Shown here one piece after another: positions 10,136-17,826 of a stretch of DNA of 64,000 bases. The notes beneath the pieces are model-generated. The model was not told the DNA's origin. It made no database searches and saw only the letters and a list, made by a program, of their open reading frames with translations. The DNA lies in contig NZ_CP133771.1 of assembly GCF_031348265.1 (NCBI RefSeq), positions 4,278,001-4,342,000 on the forward strand, in the 5' to 3' direction. Within the stretch, counting starts at the first letter, position 1. Each line of letters opens with the position of its first letter. This DNA comes from Streptomyces collinus (GTDB lineage Bacteria > Actinomycetota > Actinomycetes > Streptomycetales > Streptomycetaceae). The position numbers were made by a program, and so were the translations under genes.

Positions 10136-10612
10136 ATGTCAGCGAAGCCGCGTCCGGCCGCCACACCCGAGCAGGCGCTCTCGGCGATGGACCAGCTCAT
10201 CGCGACGCACCTGGTCGGACAGCACGAGATCGCCCAGCAGGTGGGCCTCAGTGTGACCGACCTCACCTGTTTCGCCTATGTGATCGAGGCCGGCGAGAAC
10301 CTCCCCACAGCAGGTGACCTGGCGGCCCGCGTCCACGTCACCACCGGCGCGGTCACCGGCATCCTCAACCGCCTGGAACGCGCCGGCTACATCACCCGCC
10401 GCCCCGACCCCACGGACCGCCGCCGCATCCGCGTGGCGGCCAGACCCGACGCGGTCGCCCGTGTCCGAGAGGTCTACGAGCCGTACTACGCCCGCCTCAC
10501 GCACCTCTTCGCGGACTACTCCCCGGACGAGATCGCGGTCCTGCACGACTGGTTCACCCGCGCGAGCACGCTGGCGGCGAACTACCTGGAGGAGCACTGC
10601 CGCCCGGGGTGA
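10136..10612 (+). CDS. MarR-family transcriptional regulator
   Basis: A 158-residue winged-helix regulator. The DNA-binding core is at about residues 55-105 (TAGDLAARVHVTTGAVTGILNRLERAGYITR, followed by the wing RPDPTDRRRIRV). The ATG is preceded by a weak GGGA site and an AT-richer leader that probably holds the promoter. It is divergent from the small membrane protein and 200 bp upstream of the leader ORF and hydrolase, its most likely target by position. No reactive N-terminal Cys of the OhrR kind is visible, so peroxide sensing is not supported. Confidence 0.9.
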   Translation: MSAKPRPAATPEQALSAMDQLIATHLVGQHEIAQQVGLSVTDLTCFAYVIEAGENLPTAGDLAARVHVTTGAVTGILNRLERAGYITRRPDPTDRRRIRVAARPDAVARVREVYEPYYARLTHLFADYSPDEIAVLHDWFTRASTLAANYLEEHCRPG

Positions 10613-10713
10613 GCACGGCGGTGTCGGTCCGGGCGCGGAAAAGCAGTTGGGCCACAGGCAGCCGGGGCGATAGCTTGCGAAGCACCGTGACACGGTCCGA
10701 GGAGGTGAGACCC

Positions 10714-10773
10714 ATGAACGCTGTATCCCTGTGGGTGCTCCACCTCGTCGTCACGGTCGGGCGAGTGACGTAG
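10714..10773 (+). CDS. 19-residue leader-like ORF ahead of the hydrolase
   Basis: An ATG behind a very strong ribosome site (GAGGAGGTGAG) opens a 19-codon frame, MNAVSLWVLHLVVTVGRVT, ending in TAG 50 bp before the hydrolase start. The upstream leader also holds a small inverted repeat (GCTTGCGAAGC). It could be a translated leader peptide controlling the next gene or a small membrane peptide; its sequence carries no run of a single amino acid. Confidence 0.45.
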   Translation: MNAVSLWVLHLVVTVGRVT

Positions 10774-10823
10774 GTGTCGCCGGGAGCGCCTCGAAGAACC
10801 AGGCCTCCCGAAAGGCAACACCC

Positions 10824-11588
10824 ATGCACTCTCTGCAGTTCACCACTGAAACCTCGTCGGACGGCGTCCTCGAACGCGACTTCACCGTGGGCACGGTCCC
10901 CGGCGTCCTCTGGTCCCCCGCTTCCGGCGCCGGCCGCGCACCCCTGGTACTGATGGGCCACGGTGGCGGCACCCACAAGAAGGCACCCGCGATGGCGGGC
11001 CGTGCCAGGCCCCTCGTGACCGAGTGCGGCTTCCACGTCGCCGTCCTCGACGCGCCCGGTCACGGCGACCGGCCCCGCACGGCACACGACGAGCGGGAGA
11101 TCGCCCTGATGCAGCGCGCCATGACCCAGGGCGAGCCCGTCGGCCCGATCGTCGTCCGCTACAACGCCCACCTGGCCGAACGCGCGGTACCGGAGTACCG
11201 GGCGGCCCTCGACGCCCTCCAGGGACTGCCGGAGATCGGCTCCGGCGGCCCGGTCGGCTGGCTCGGCCTGAACATGGGCACGGCGATCGGCGTCCCGCTG
11301 ACCGCGTCCGACCCCCGGATCACCGCCGCGGTCTTCGGCCTCCACTGGCCCGACGCCCTGGCCGAACACGCGAAGCGGATCACCGTCCCGGTGGAGTTCA
11401 CGCTGCAGTGGGACGACGAGCACATCCCGCGCGCCTCCGGCCTGGCCCTGTTCGACGCCTTCGCGTCGAAGGAGAAGACGCTGCACGCCAACACGGGCAG
11501 GCACAAGGAACTCCCGCGGTTCGAGTTCGACAGCGCGGTCCGCTTCTTCGTCCGGCACCTCGGCCGGGGGGCCACGGCACAGGCCTGA
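10824..11588 (+). CDS. Alpha/beta hydrolase with Asn at the nucleophile position
   Basis: A 254-residue single-domain alpha/beta hydrolase. An HGGG oxyanion-type motif (LMGHGGGTHKK) lies near residue 42. The nucleophile elbow reads GWLGLNMGTAIG near 154, where family members normally have G-x-S-x-G; codon AAC replaces AGC. An acid candidate is in LQWDDEH and a His candidate in NTGRHKELP. The MHSLQF start gives the usual length. It follows a leader ORF and a MarR gene. If the Asn is genuine the protein should lack ordinary esterase activity and may act as a binding protein or use other chemistry. Confidence 0.8.
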   Translation: MHSLQFTTETSSDGVLERDFTVGTVPGVLWSPASGAGRAPLVLMGHGGGTHKKAPAMAGRARPLVTECGFHVAVLDAPGHGDRPRTAHDEREIALMQRAMTQGEPVGPIVVRYNAHLAERAVPEYRAALDALQGLPEIGSGGPVGWLGLNMGTAIGVPLTASDPRITAAVFGLHWPDALAEHAKRITVPVEFTLQWDDEHIPRASGLALFDAFASKEKTLHANTGRHKELPRFEFDSAVRFFVRHLGRGATAQA

Positions 11589-11595
11589 TCGCGTA

Positions 11596-11654
11596 GGGGG
11601 CGGGCGCCGGACACTCCCGCGCGAGCGACAAGCGCCGGACCGGCGCCCGCCCCC
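11596..11654. terminator. Bidirectional hairpin between convergent genes
   Basis: A 15-bp perfect stem (GGGGGCGGGCGCCGG at 11596-11610, complement at 11640-11654) with a 29-base loop, lying between the hydrolase and the lipoprotein gene that converge on it. Confidence 0.7.
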
Positions 11655-11687
11655 GGCCGGTCTGCCGGCTTCAGAGGCTGACGGCCT

Positions 11688-12977
11688 CTACCGCCACTCC
11701 AGGACGTCCCCCACGCTCAGCGCCTTGTCCGCGCCCCCTGCAGTGATCTTCTTCGGGGTGGCGCCGGGGGCGATGGCGGAGATGAAGAACTCGAGCCGGG
11801 TGCCCTGGAGCGAGGCGAAGATCATCTGCTTGCCGTTCTGCGAAATGGCCCGCACCGTGTTCTTCCGGTCCGTCGCCGGGATGATCGGGTCACCCATGGC
11901 ACCCTTCGGGAGATCCGCCGTGCCGTCGAGCCGAGAAGCGTCCAGCGTCCAGAAGGAGTTCTTCCGCTTCGGGTCCTTGGTGTCGCCGAGCCGGGGCCCG
12001 CACAGCACGGTCCTGTCGTCGACCCAGCCGTAGGGGTGGCAGTCGGCGTCAAAGGGGGTGCGAGCTGCCTTCACACCCTCGGCCTTGAGCAGCGCACTGC
12101 GCTGTGGCACGTCGGCCACGCTGTAGCCCTTCCAGGTGATGAAGGCCGTCGCCTTACGCCCGTCGGGACTGATCCGGACTTCCTTGCCGAAGAGCCCGCG
12201 CACCGGGTCACCCGCGAGCGCAAGGTCGGCCCCGTCCATGTAACCGGCATCACCGCCCCCCTGTTCGGTCACGGCATGGTCTCCCGCGACGGAGCGGCTG
12301 GCGATCCGCACACGATCCGAGGAGTCCTCCTCGGTGAACCAGACAGCCTTCCCGTCCGGGGCGAAGACGGCGTTCTCCTCTCTGGGCGCGTCACCGAAGT
12401 CCGCGCTCTGTTCACCGGACAGCTTGGTCAGCTTGCCGCTGGTGTCGACGTAGCCCACCCCGGTCGCCTCGGTCTCTCGATCGATGAGGACGACGGCCAT
12501 CCGGGAGAAGTCCTCGTCGAAGAGTTGCCGCAGCCGGGTGGCGGCGACGGCACGTGGCCCGTCCTCGGACGTGCCGACACCGGGGAAGTTGTCAGCGCAC
12601 AGCTCCACGAGCGGGGAGGCGACGTCGTCGGCCTCCGCGACCACAGCCTCGGCCGGGACGGTGAAGGTCCGGGAGACGGTTTGTTCCCACGTTGTCGGAT
12701 TCCAGCCCGTGACCGTCACTCGTGCCGGATTGCTCGCCGGCACGGAACACGAGGCGGTGACGATCACACCCTTGTCCGGGAAGTCCCCGCTCTTCTGGTC
12801 TGCGCTCTTGCTCCCGCCCTGCTGTCCGGCAGGCCTCTGAGTGCCCTTGGCATCGGGGTCGGCGTCGTCACGGCCCCCGCCACACCCCGCGACGAGCGGA
12901 AGCAACACCGTGGCGACAGCCAACGCAGCCACACCCCCGCCCCGCCGGCGGCCTCCGTGGCCCTGTGTTCTCCCCAC
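11688..12977 (-). CDS. Secreted lipoprotein with beta-propeller-like repeats
   Basis: A 429-residue lipoprotein. The signal peptide ends in the lipobox LVAGC at about residue 32, followed by a Gly/Asp/Lys-rich linker of about 35 residues. The body has recurring strands of the type (V/I)xFAPDGKAVWFT and VRISPDGRKATAFIT, as in WD40/PD40 propellers, and four further Cys that could pair. GTG start behind GAGGGG. Exposed on the outer face of the membrane; partner or ligand unknown. Confidence 0.75.
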   Translation of the reverse strand: MGRTQGHGGRRRGGGVAALAVATVLLPLVAGCGGGRDDADPDAKGTQRPAGQQGGSKSADQKSGDFPDKGVIVTASCSVPASNPARVTVTGWNPTTWEQTVSRTFTVPAEAVVAEADDVASPLVELCADNFPGVGTSEDGPRAVAATRLRQLFDEDFSRMAVVLIDRETEATGVGYVDTSGKLTKLSGEQSADFGDAPREENAVFAPDGKAVWFTEEDSSDRVRIASRSVAGDHAVTEQGGGDAGYMDGADLALAGDPVRGLFGKEVRISPDGRKATAFITWKGYSVADVPQRSALLKAEGVKAARTPFDADCHPYGWVDDRTVLCGPRLGDTKDPKRKNSFWTLDASRLDGTADLPKGAMGDPIIPATDRKNTVRAISQNGKQMIFASLQGTRLEFFISAIAPGATPKKITAGGADKALSVGDVLEWR

Positions 12978-13251
12978 GTCCGTGTCCCCTCGCGATGTCC
13001 TGCTCAGCTACGGCCACGTGATCGTAATGCGAACTGGCGTGGGTCGCGGCGGAGTTAACGGTCACACGACGCTCAGGGCCGCCCTTCAAGCACCGGTCGT
13101 CGCTCCGCTCCTCCGGGCGGGGGATCGGCCGACGCCGGGATGGGGGGCGGCGTTCCCGGGTGCGGGTTCGTAGGGGTGTGCCGTGCCTCCACGGCGTCGA
13201 AGTGGGCCGTCCGCATCAGATGCCTGTGCAACGAGGCCGGCCGTGCCCTGC

Positions 13252-13875
13252 TCAGCGGTGGCGCGGGCGGGGCAGCAAGGCGAACGCGCTCTCCGCGATC
13301 GAGGTCAGGCGGGCGGGACTGTGGCCGTACGCGCCTACCACATCGGTCCCGCGGACGATGGTCAGCAGAAGGTACGCAAGGTCGTCGGGATCCGCGTCGG
13401 GGTCGATGTCGCCGTTGCGCTGCGCCGCTCGCACACACTCGGCCACCGCCGTGCGGACTACGGAGAAGCAGTCGCTGGCCAGGCGTTGCACCTCGGAGTC
13501 GGAGGCGCCGATCTCCAGGGCCATCTTGGCGGCGAAGCAGGCCGCTGCCGCCCGGTCAGGGGCGGGGGGTACGTCGGCGGCGAGTGGCACCCCGTGGACG
13601 GCGCGGAGCAAGTACGCGTGCAGTCGTTCCAGGGCGCCCTCGTCCGGTCCGGCGAGCGCCTTCCGCGGACCCTCCCCCAGCCGGGCGAAGTAGCCGGCCA
13701 TCGCCTGCAGCAGCACGCCGTGCTTGCCGTCGAACGCGGCGTAGAGGCTGCCGCGCCCCAGGCCGGTGGCGGCGCTGATGTCGTCGACGCTCGTGCCGTT
13801 GTAGCCCGAGGTGCGGAACTGCCGCTCGGCGGCGTGGAGGACGTGGTCGGGGTCGAAGCTTCGCGGTCTCGCCAT
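13252..13875 (-). CDS. TetR-family regulator
   Basis: A 207-residue repressor with the HTH at residues about 10-55 (VDDISAATGLGRGSLYAAFDGKHGVLLQAM). The MARPRSF start is typical of the subgroup. It is divergent from the flavoprotein/MFS genes at 14267-17039 and from the MFS fragment at 14012. The 12-bp palindrome at 13938 lies 62 bp upstream of its start. It probably controls the divergent efflux genes. Confidence 0.9.
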   Translation of the reverse strand: MARPRSFDPDHVLHAAERQFRTSGYNGTSVDDISAATGLGRGSLYAAFDGKHGVLLQAMAGYFARLGEGPRKALAGPDEGALERLHAYLLRAVHGVPLAADVPPAPDRAAAACFAAKMALEIGASDSEVQRLASDCFSVVRTAVAECVRAAQRNGDIDPDADPDDLAYLLLTIVRGTDVVGAYGHSPARLTSIAESAFALLPRPRHR

Positions 13876-13937
13876 ACATCGAAGGTAAAGCCGACCCACC
13901 GTATTTGACAACCCAGTACAGAACTGCCTAGGTTTCT

Positions 13938-13949
13938 GACTGTTCAGTC
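13938..13949. promoter_or_regulatory. TetR-type palindrome GACTG-TT-CAGTC
   Basis: Perfect 5-bp arms around two bases between the divergent TetR gene and the MFS remnant. Several TetR proteins bind such ACTG/CAGT palindromes; assignment to the neighbouring TetR is positional. Confidence 0.5.
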
Positions 13950-14011
13950 CACAACGGTCCTGAGCTCACCGGACAGGCTGCGTGCACGCCTGGCGCGATG
14001 GCGAGCACCCC

Positions 14012-14226
14012 ATGCTTTTGAACTCCTCCGCCCCGCCCGGCGCTGCGACGCCTTCCAGGCCTGCAAGGCCCGGTCTGATCCTCGCGATCCTGGCGACGGC
14101 GAGTTTCGTCGCCGGACTGGATCTGTACATCACGAACGTCGGGCTGTCCTCGGCGCGGGGCACTTCCTGCACCTCGAACAGCCCAAGACGGTCGCCGACC
14201 ACATCCTCGGCTTTCTGAACAGCTGA
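14012..14226 (+). pseudogene. Deletion scar: MFS N-terminus joined to alpha/beta-hydrolase C-terminus
   Basis: An ATG at 14012 opens a frame that reads like the first 45 residues of a DHA2 MFS pump (ILATASFVAGLDLYITNVGL) and then turns into unrelated Ser/Thr-rich sequence. In another frame, about 14152-14226 reads GAGHFLHLEQPKTVADHILG to a TGA, a typical alpha/beta-hydrolase C-terminus with its catalytic His. The switch is near 14145-14155. The simplest reading is one deletion that removed the rest of the pump and the front of a following hydrolase. An intact MFS pump lies 1.2 kb downstream. Neither piece should be functional. Confidence 0.7.
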
Positions 14227-14266
14227 CCCCCACCAACCACCCAGAACTCGAAGGGTTGACCGAACC

Positions 14267-15313
14267 ATGACTGACAAGGAAAGGCAGGAGGCCATGGCTG
14301 TGGCGACTCCTCCGTACGCGAGCGACGCACTGGCCGAGGGGACCGTCGACGCGGTGGTGATCGGCGGGGGCGCCGCGGGGCTGAACGGTGCACTGATCCT
14401 CGCCCGCTCCCGCCGCTCGGTCGTCGTGATCGACAGCGGCTCCCCGCGCAACGCGCCCGCGGAGGCCGTGCACGGCCTCCTCGCCCTGGACGGCACCCCG
14501 CCGTCCGAGATCCTTCGACGGGGCCGGGAGCAGGTGCGCCAGTACGGCGGACGCGTCGTGTTCGGCGAGGTGGTCTCGGCCGAGTCCGCCGCCCCGTCGG
14601 CGGACGGGGACCTGCGGTTCACCGTCACCCTGGCCGACGGCCGCAGCATCACCGCTCGCCGCATCCTGGTGGCCACCGGCCTCACGGATGTGCTGCCACA
14701 GGTGCCCGGACTCGCCGAGCACTGGGGGCACAGTGTGGTGCACTGCCCGTACTGCCACGGCTGGGAGGTGCGCGATGAGCCCATCGGCATCCTCGCCACC
14801 GGCCCGGCCTCCATCGGCCACGCGTTCTTGTTCCGTCAGCTGACCGAGGACCTGACCTACTTCACCCACGGCACCGACCTGGACGAGGACAGCCGCGCCC
14901 GCTTCGCCGCCCGCGGCATCCGCGTCATCGACACCCCGGTCACCGAGGCCGTCAACGACACGGACGGTGCCCTCGCCGGGGTGCGCCTGGCCGACGGCCA
15001 AGTCGTGGCCCGCCGCGTCCTCGCGGTCGCCGCGCAGATGCAGGCCCGCATCCAGGGCCTGGAAGGTCTGGGCCTGCCGGTGCAGGACCTGCCGAACATG
15101 GGCCGCGGTTTCGCCTCCGGCACGGCCGGCACCACCGAGGTGCCGGGCGTGTGGGTGGCCGGCAACGCCACCGATCTGGTCGCCCAGGTCGGGGCCTCCG
15201 CAGCGGCCGGCGCACTGGCCGGCGCCGACATCAACAGGATGCTGGCCACCGCGGACACCGACGCAGCCCTCCAGGGGATCGCCGAGGGAAGCCCACAAGG
15301 GGCCACAGGATGA
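14267..15313 (+). CDS. NAD(P)/FAD-dependent oxidoreductase, thioredoxin-reductase-like
   Basis: A 348-residue flavoprotein. The FAD dinucleotide fold is VVIGGGAAGLNGAL at about residue 30. A CPYC pair (VVHCPYCHGWE) near residue 160 matches the redox site of thioredoxin reductases, although a second NAD(P) GxGxxA motif is not clear (ILATGPASIGHA). The C-terminal FAD motif is VPGVWVAGNATDL. An alternative ATG at 14294 has AGGAGG too close to it. It is followed by an MFS pump and may reduce disulfides or a small thiol-containing substrate. Confidence 0.85.
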   Translation: MTDKERQEAMAVATPPYASDALAEGTVDAVVIGGGAAGLNGALILARSRRSVVVIDSGSPRNAPAEAVHGLLALDGTPPSEILRRGREQVRQYGGRVVFGEVVSAESAAPSADGDLRFTVTLADGRSITARRILVATGLTDVLPQVPGLAEHWGHSVVHCPYCHGWEVRDEPIGILATGPASIGHAFLFRQLTEDLTYFTHGTDLDEDSRARFAARGIRVIDTPVTEAVNDTDGALAGVRLADGQVVARRVLAVAAQMQARIQGLEGLGLPVQDLPNMGRGFASGTAGTTEVPGVWVAGNATDLVAQVGASAAAGALAGADINRMLATADTDAALQGIAEGSPQGATG

Positions 15314-15407
15314 TCTCGAAGCCCTGAGATCTCAGCCCGTCGCCCGCTCCCCTCACGGGCAATCAAGTGATTCCGCTCGTCCGCCCCGCCCCCCTCAGGA
15401 GCTACTG

Positions 15408-17039
15408 ATGTCCTTCCTTGCGAACACCCCCGTGGAGAAAACGACCGGGCCGTACGCGCGGCGCTGGTGGGCGCTGCTCGTGCTGTGCCTGAGCCTGCTG
15501 ATCACGGTGATGGCGAACACGTCGCTGATCGTCGCCGCCCCCGACATGACCACCGACCTAGGCCTGAGCAGCAGTGATCTGCAGTGGGTCGTCGACAGCT
15601 ACACCGTTCCGTACGCGGCGCTGATGCTGGTGCTGGGCGCGATCGGCGACAAGTACAGCCGACGCGGCGCGCTGGTGCTGGGTCTGCTGATCTTCGCCGC
15701 CGGTTCGGTGATGGGGAGCATGGTCGACGAGACCTCGCTGGTCATCGCGGCCCGCGCGATCATGGGTGTCGGTGCCGCGGTCGTGATGCCGGCCACGCTG
15801 TCCCTGGTGGTCGCGACCTTCCCCCGGAGCGAGCGGGCCAAGGCCATCACCGCCTGGGCCGCGACCTCCGGTGTGGCGGTAGCCGTCGGCCCGCTGGTCT
15901 CCGGCTGGCTGCTCGAGGACCACGCCTGGGGCTCGACCTTCCTGATCAACGTGCCGATCGCCGTCCTCGCCGTGTTCGGCGCGCTCGCCCTGGTACCGCC
16001 GTCCAAGGCGGAGGGCATGGGCCGGATCGACTACGTCGGTGGTCTGCTGTCGATCGTCACCGTCGGCTCCCTGATCTACGCCGCCATCGAGGGCCCGCAC
16101 GCCGGCTGGGGCGCCGGCCCCGTCACCGCCGCCGTGGTCGCCGGTGTCGGTCTGGTCGCCTTCGTCGCCTGGGAGCTGCGGCGCCCGCACCCGATGCTGG
16201 ACGTCCGAAGGTTCGCGCTGCGGCCCTTCACCGGCTCGATGCTCGCGGTGATGTTCTTCTTCTTCGGCATGTTCGCCGTGATCTACTACGCGACGCAGTT
16301 CCTGCAGTTCGTCCTCGGCTACGGCGCCCTGGACACGGGTGTACGGCTGCTGCCGCTGGGCGGTGCGGTGTTCCTCGGGTCCGCGGTGACCGGGGTGCTC
16401 GCCCCGAAGCTGGGGGTGAGGGTGATGGCCGTGACCGGCATGGCCGTCGGCACGGCGGGCATGTTCCTGCTCACCCAGATCGACAAGGGGTCGACGTACG
16501 GGGACTTCCTGGCGCCGCTGATGATGCTGGGCCTCGCGCTCGGACTGGCCATCTCCCCGGCGACCGACACGATCATGGGCTCCTTCCCCGAGTCCGAGCT
16601 GGGCGTCGGCGGCGGGGTCAACGACACCGCTCTGGAGTTGGGCGGGGCGCTGGGCATCGCGGTGCTGGGCTCGCTGCTGGGCACGGCCTACCGCGACGAG
16701 CTGACCGACCTGGTGGGCAACCGGCTCCCGGCGGAGGCGATGGAGACCGCCAAGGACTCGGTCGGCGCCGGCCTGGCCGTCGCGGAGCGGGTCGCGCAGG
16801 ATCCCTCCGCCGGGCCCCAGCAGGCCCAGGCCGCCGTGGACGCCGTCCACCAGGCCTTCGCCCACGGAGTCGCCCAGACCAGCCTCATCGGCGGGATCAT
16901 CATGGCCGCCGGAACACTGATCGTCCTCGCGGTCCTGCCGGGCCGGCGCGGGTTCGCGAGGAAGAGCGCCGAGCCGGGGGCCGGGACGGCGGCGAGCGAG
17001 GCGGCGACTGTGCGGGAGCACACCGGGTCCACCCGCTAG
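15408..17039 (+). CDS. MFS efflux transporter, DHA2 type
   Basis: A 543-residue 14-TM exporter. Landmarks are ANTSLIVAAPDMTTDLG in TM1, motif A GAIGDKYSRRG after TM2, motif C-like SGVAVAVGPLVSG in TM5 and a long hydrophilic C-terminal tail. The ATG sits six bases behind AGGAG. It follows the flavoprotein gene by 94 bp and is closed by the large terminator at 17187. The divergent TetR is the likely regulator. Substrate unknown. Confidence 0.92.
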   Translation: MSFLANTPVEKTTGPYARRWWALLVLCLSLLITVMANTSLIVAAPDMTTDLGLSSSDLQWVVDSYTVPYAALMLVLGAIGDKYSRRGALVLGLLIFAAGSVMGSMVDETSLVIAARAIMGVGAAVVMPATLSLVVATFPRSERAKAITAWAATSGVAVAVGPLVSGWLLEDHAWGSTFLINVPIAVLAVFGALALVPPSKAEGMGRIDYVGGLLSIVTVGSLIYAAIEGPHAGWGAGPVTAAVVAGVGLVAFVAWELRRPHPMLDVRRFALRPFTGSMLAVMFFFFGMFAVIYYATQFLQFVLGYGALDTGVRLLPLGGAVFLGSAVTGVLAPKLGVRVMAVTGMAVGTAGMFLLTQIDKGSTYGDFLAPLMMLGLALGLAISPATDTIMGSFPESELGVGGGVNDTALELGGALGIAVLGSLLGTAYRDELTDLVGNRLPAEAMETAKDSVGAGLAVAERVAQDPSAGPQQAQAAVDAVHQAFAHGVAQTSLIGGIIMAAGTLIVLAVLPGRRGFARKSAEPGAGTAASEAATVREHTGSTR

Positions 17040-17186
17040 ATCGCAAGGCGGGGCGTCCACTGGAGCGACGGGCACCGCCTCCGCCGGATCGCCCGCCAGG
17101 CGCGTCGGGCAGGAGTTCGGCGGCGCGAGACGCGCAGGGCGCGGGCGTGATCCACGGTCCACGGCCACGCGGATCCTCTGCCGGAA

Positions 17187-17264
17187 CACCTCACCGTCCT
17201 CGGCCTCCGGGCCGCCCCCGGGGCTCTCCTCCGGGGCGGCCCGGAGGCCGAGGGCCGTGAGGTG
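17187..17264. terminator. Very long hairpin terminator
   Basis: CACCTCAC at 17187 pairs with GTGAGGTG ending at 17264, and the stem continues almost without mismatch through CCTCGGCCTCCGGGCCGCCCC and its complement, about 30 bp per arm with a 12-base loop. No U-run. It insulates the MFS operon from the phosphatase gene. Confidence 0.8.
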
Positions 17265-17826
17265 ACAGCGGCGGCCGCCGCAGACGCGTCTCGAAGTCTT
17301 CCGCCCAGGTCAACCCCAAGTCGGCCCCCGATGCTCGCAGCTTCCCAAGCTGGAGAGCGCGAGACCGATTCCCCTCAACCGCTCCATTCGAAACGTCCAG
17401 GTCAGAGGCCCGGAGGTCATTGCGGTCGAGGGCAATTCGGGGCCGAGGCCGAAGTCGACTTCACGGAGCAGGCATTGCTCCGGCCTGGGCCTGAGCCGTA
17501 GCAGGATGGTCGCCACTCGTTTCGTGCTCGGGGAGAATAGGCCGGACACGGTGCGTCGGGGACCTATGTCGGAGACAGGGAGCCTCGCCCGGGTGCCGGA
17601 AGTGGCCTCGCGCGCCGCCAGGCCACGTCGAGCTCACCTCCAGTCGTCGCGGGAACGCGAACCCGCCCTGGTTGTCGCTCAGGAGCAAGGAGCGCCAGGG
17701 GAAGGCATGGCCATGCGACGTCGCCGAGCTGATCGGTGCCGTCGGGGAAATATTGCTCCACTGGTGTGTCGGACCGCCGATGCGCCCGCCGTCTTCGGCA
17801 AGGGTTGCCTGAGGGAGGGTGCCGGC
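17265..17826. other. Stretch without a supported gene
   Basis: No frame here has convincing codon bias or a ribosome site. A forward frame in phase with the following phosphatase extends back to about 17506, but its composition (Arg/Ala runs, lower GC at third positions) reads as leader, not protein. The promoter of the phosphatase should be here; no clear -35/-10 pair stands out. Confidence 0.5.

Noticed and set aside
17262..17826. Small ORFs and an extended start of the PAS-GAF phosphatase
   Set aside because: Lower third-position GC, Arg-rich runs and no ribosome site; the ATG at 17827 has a strong one.
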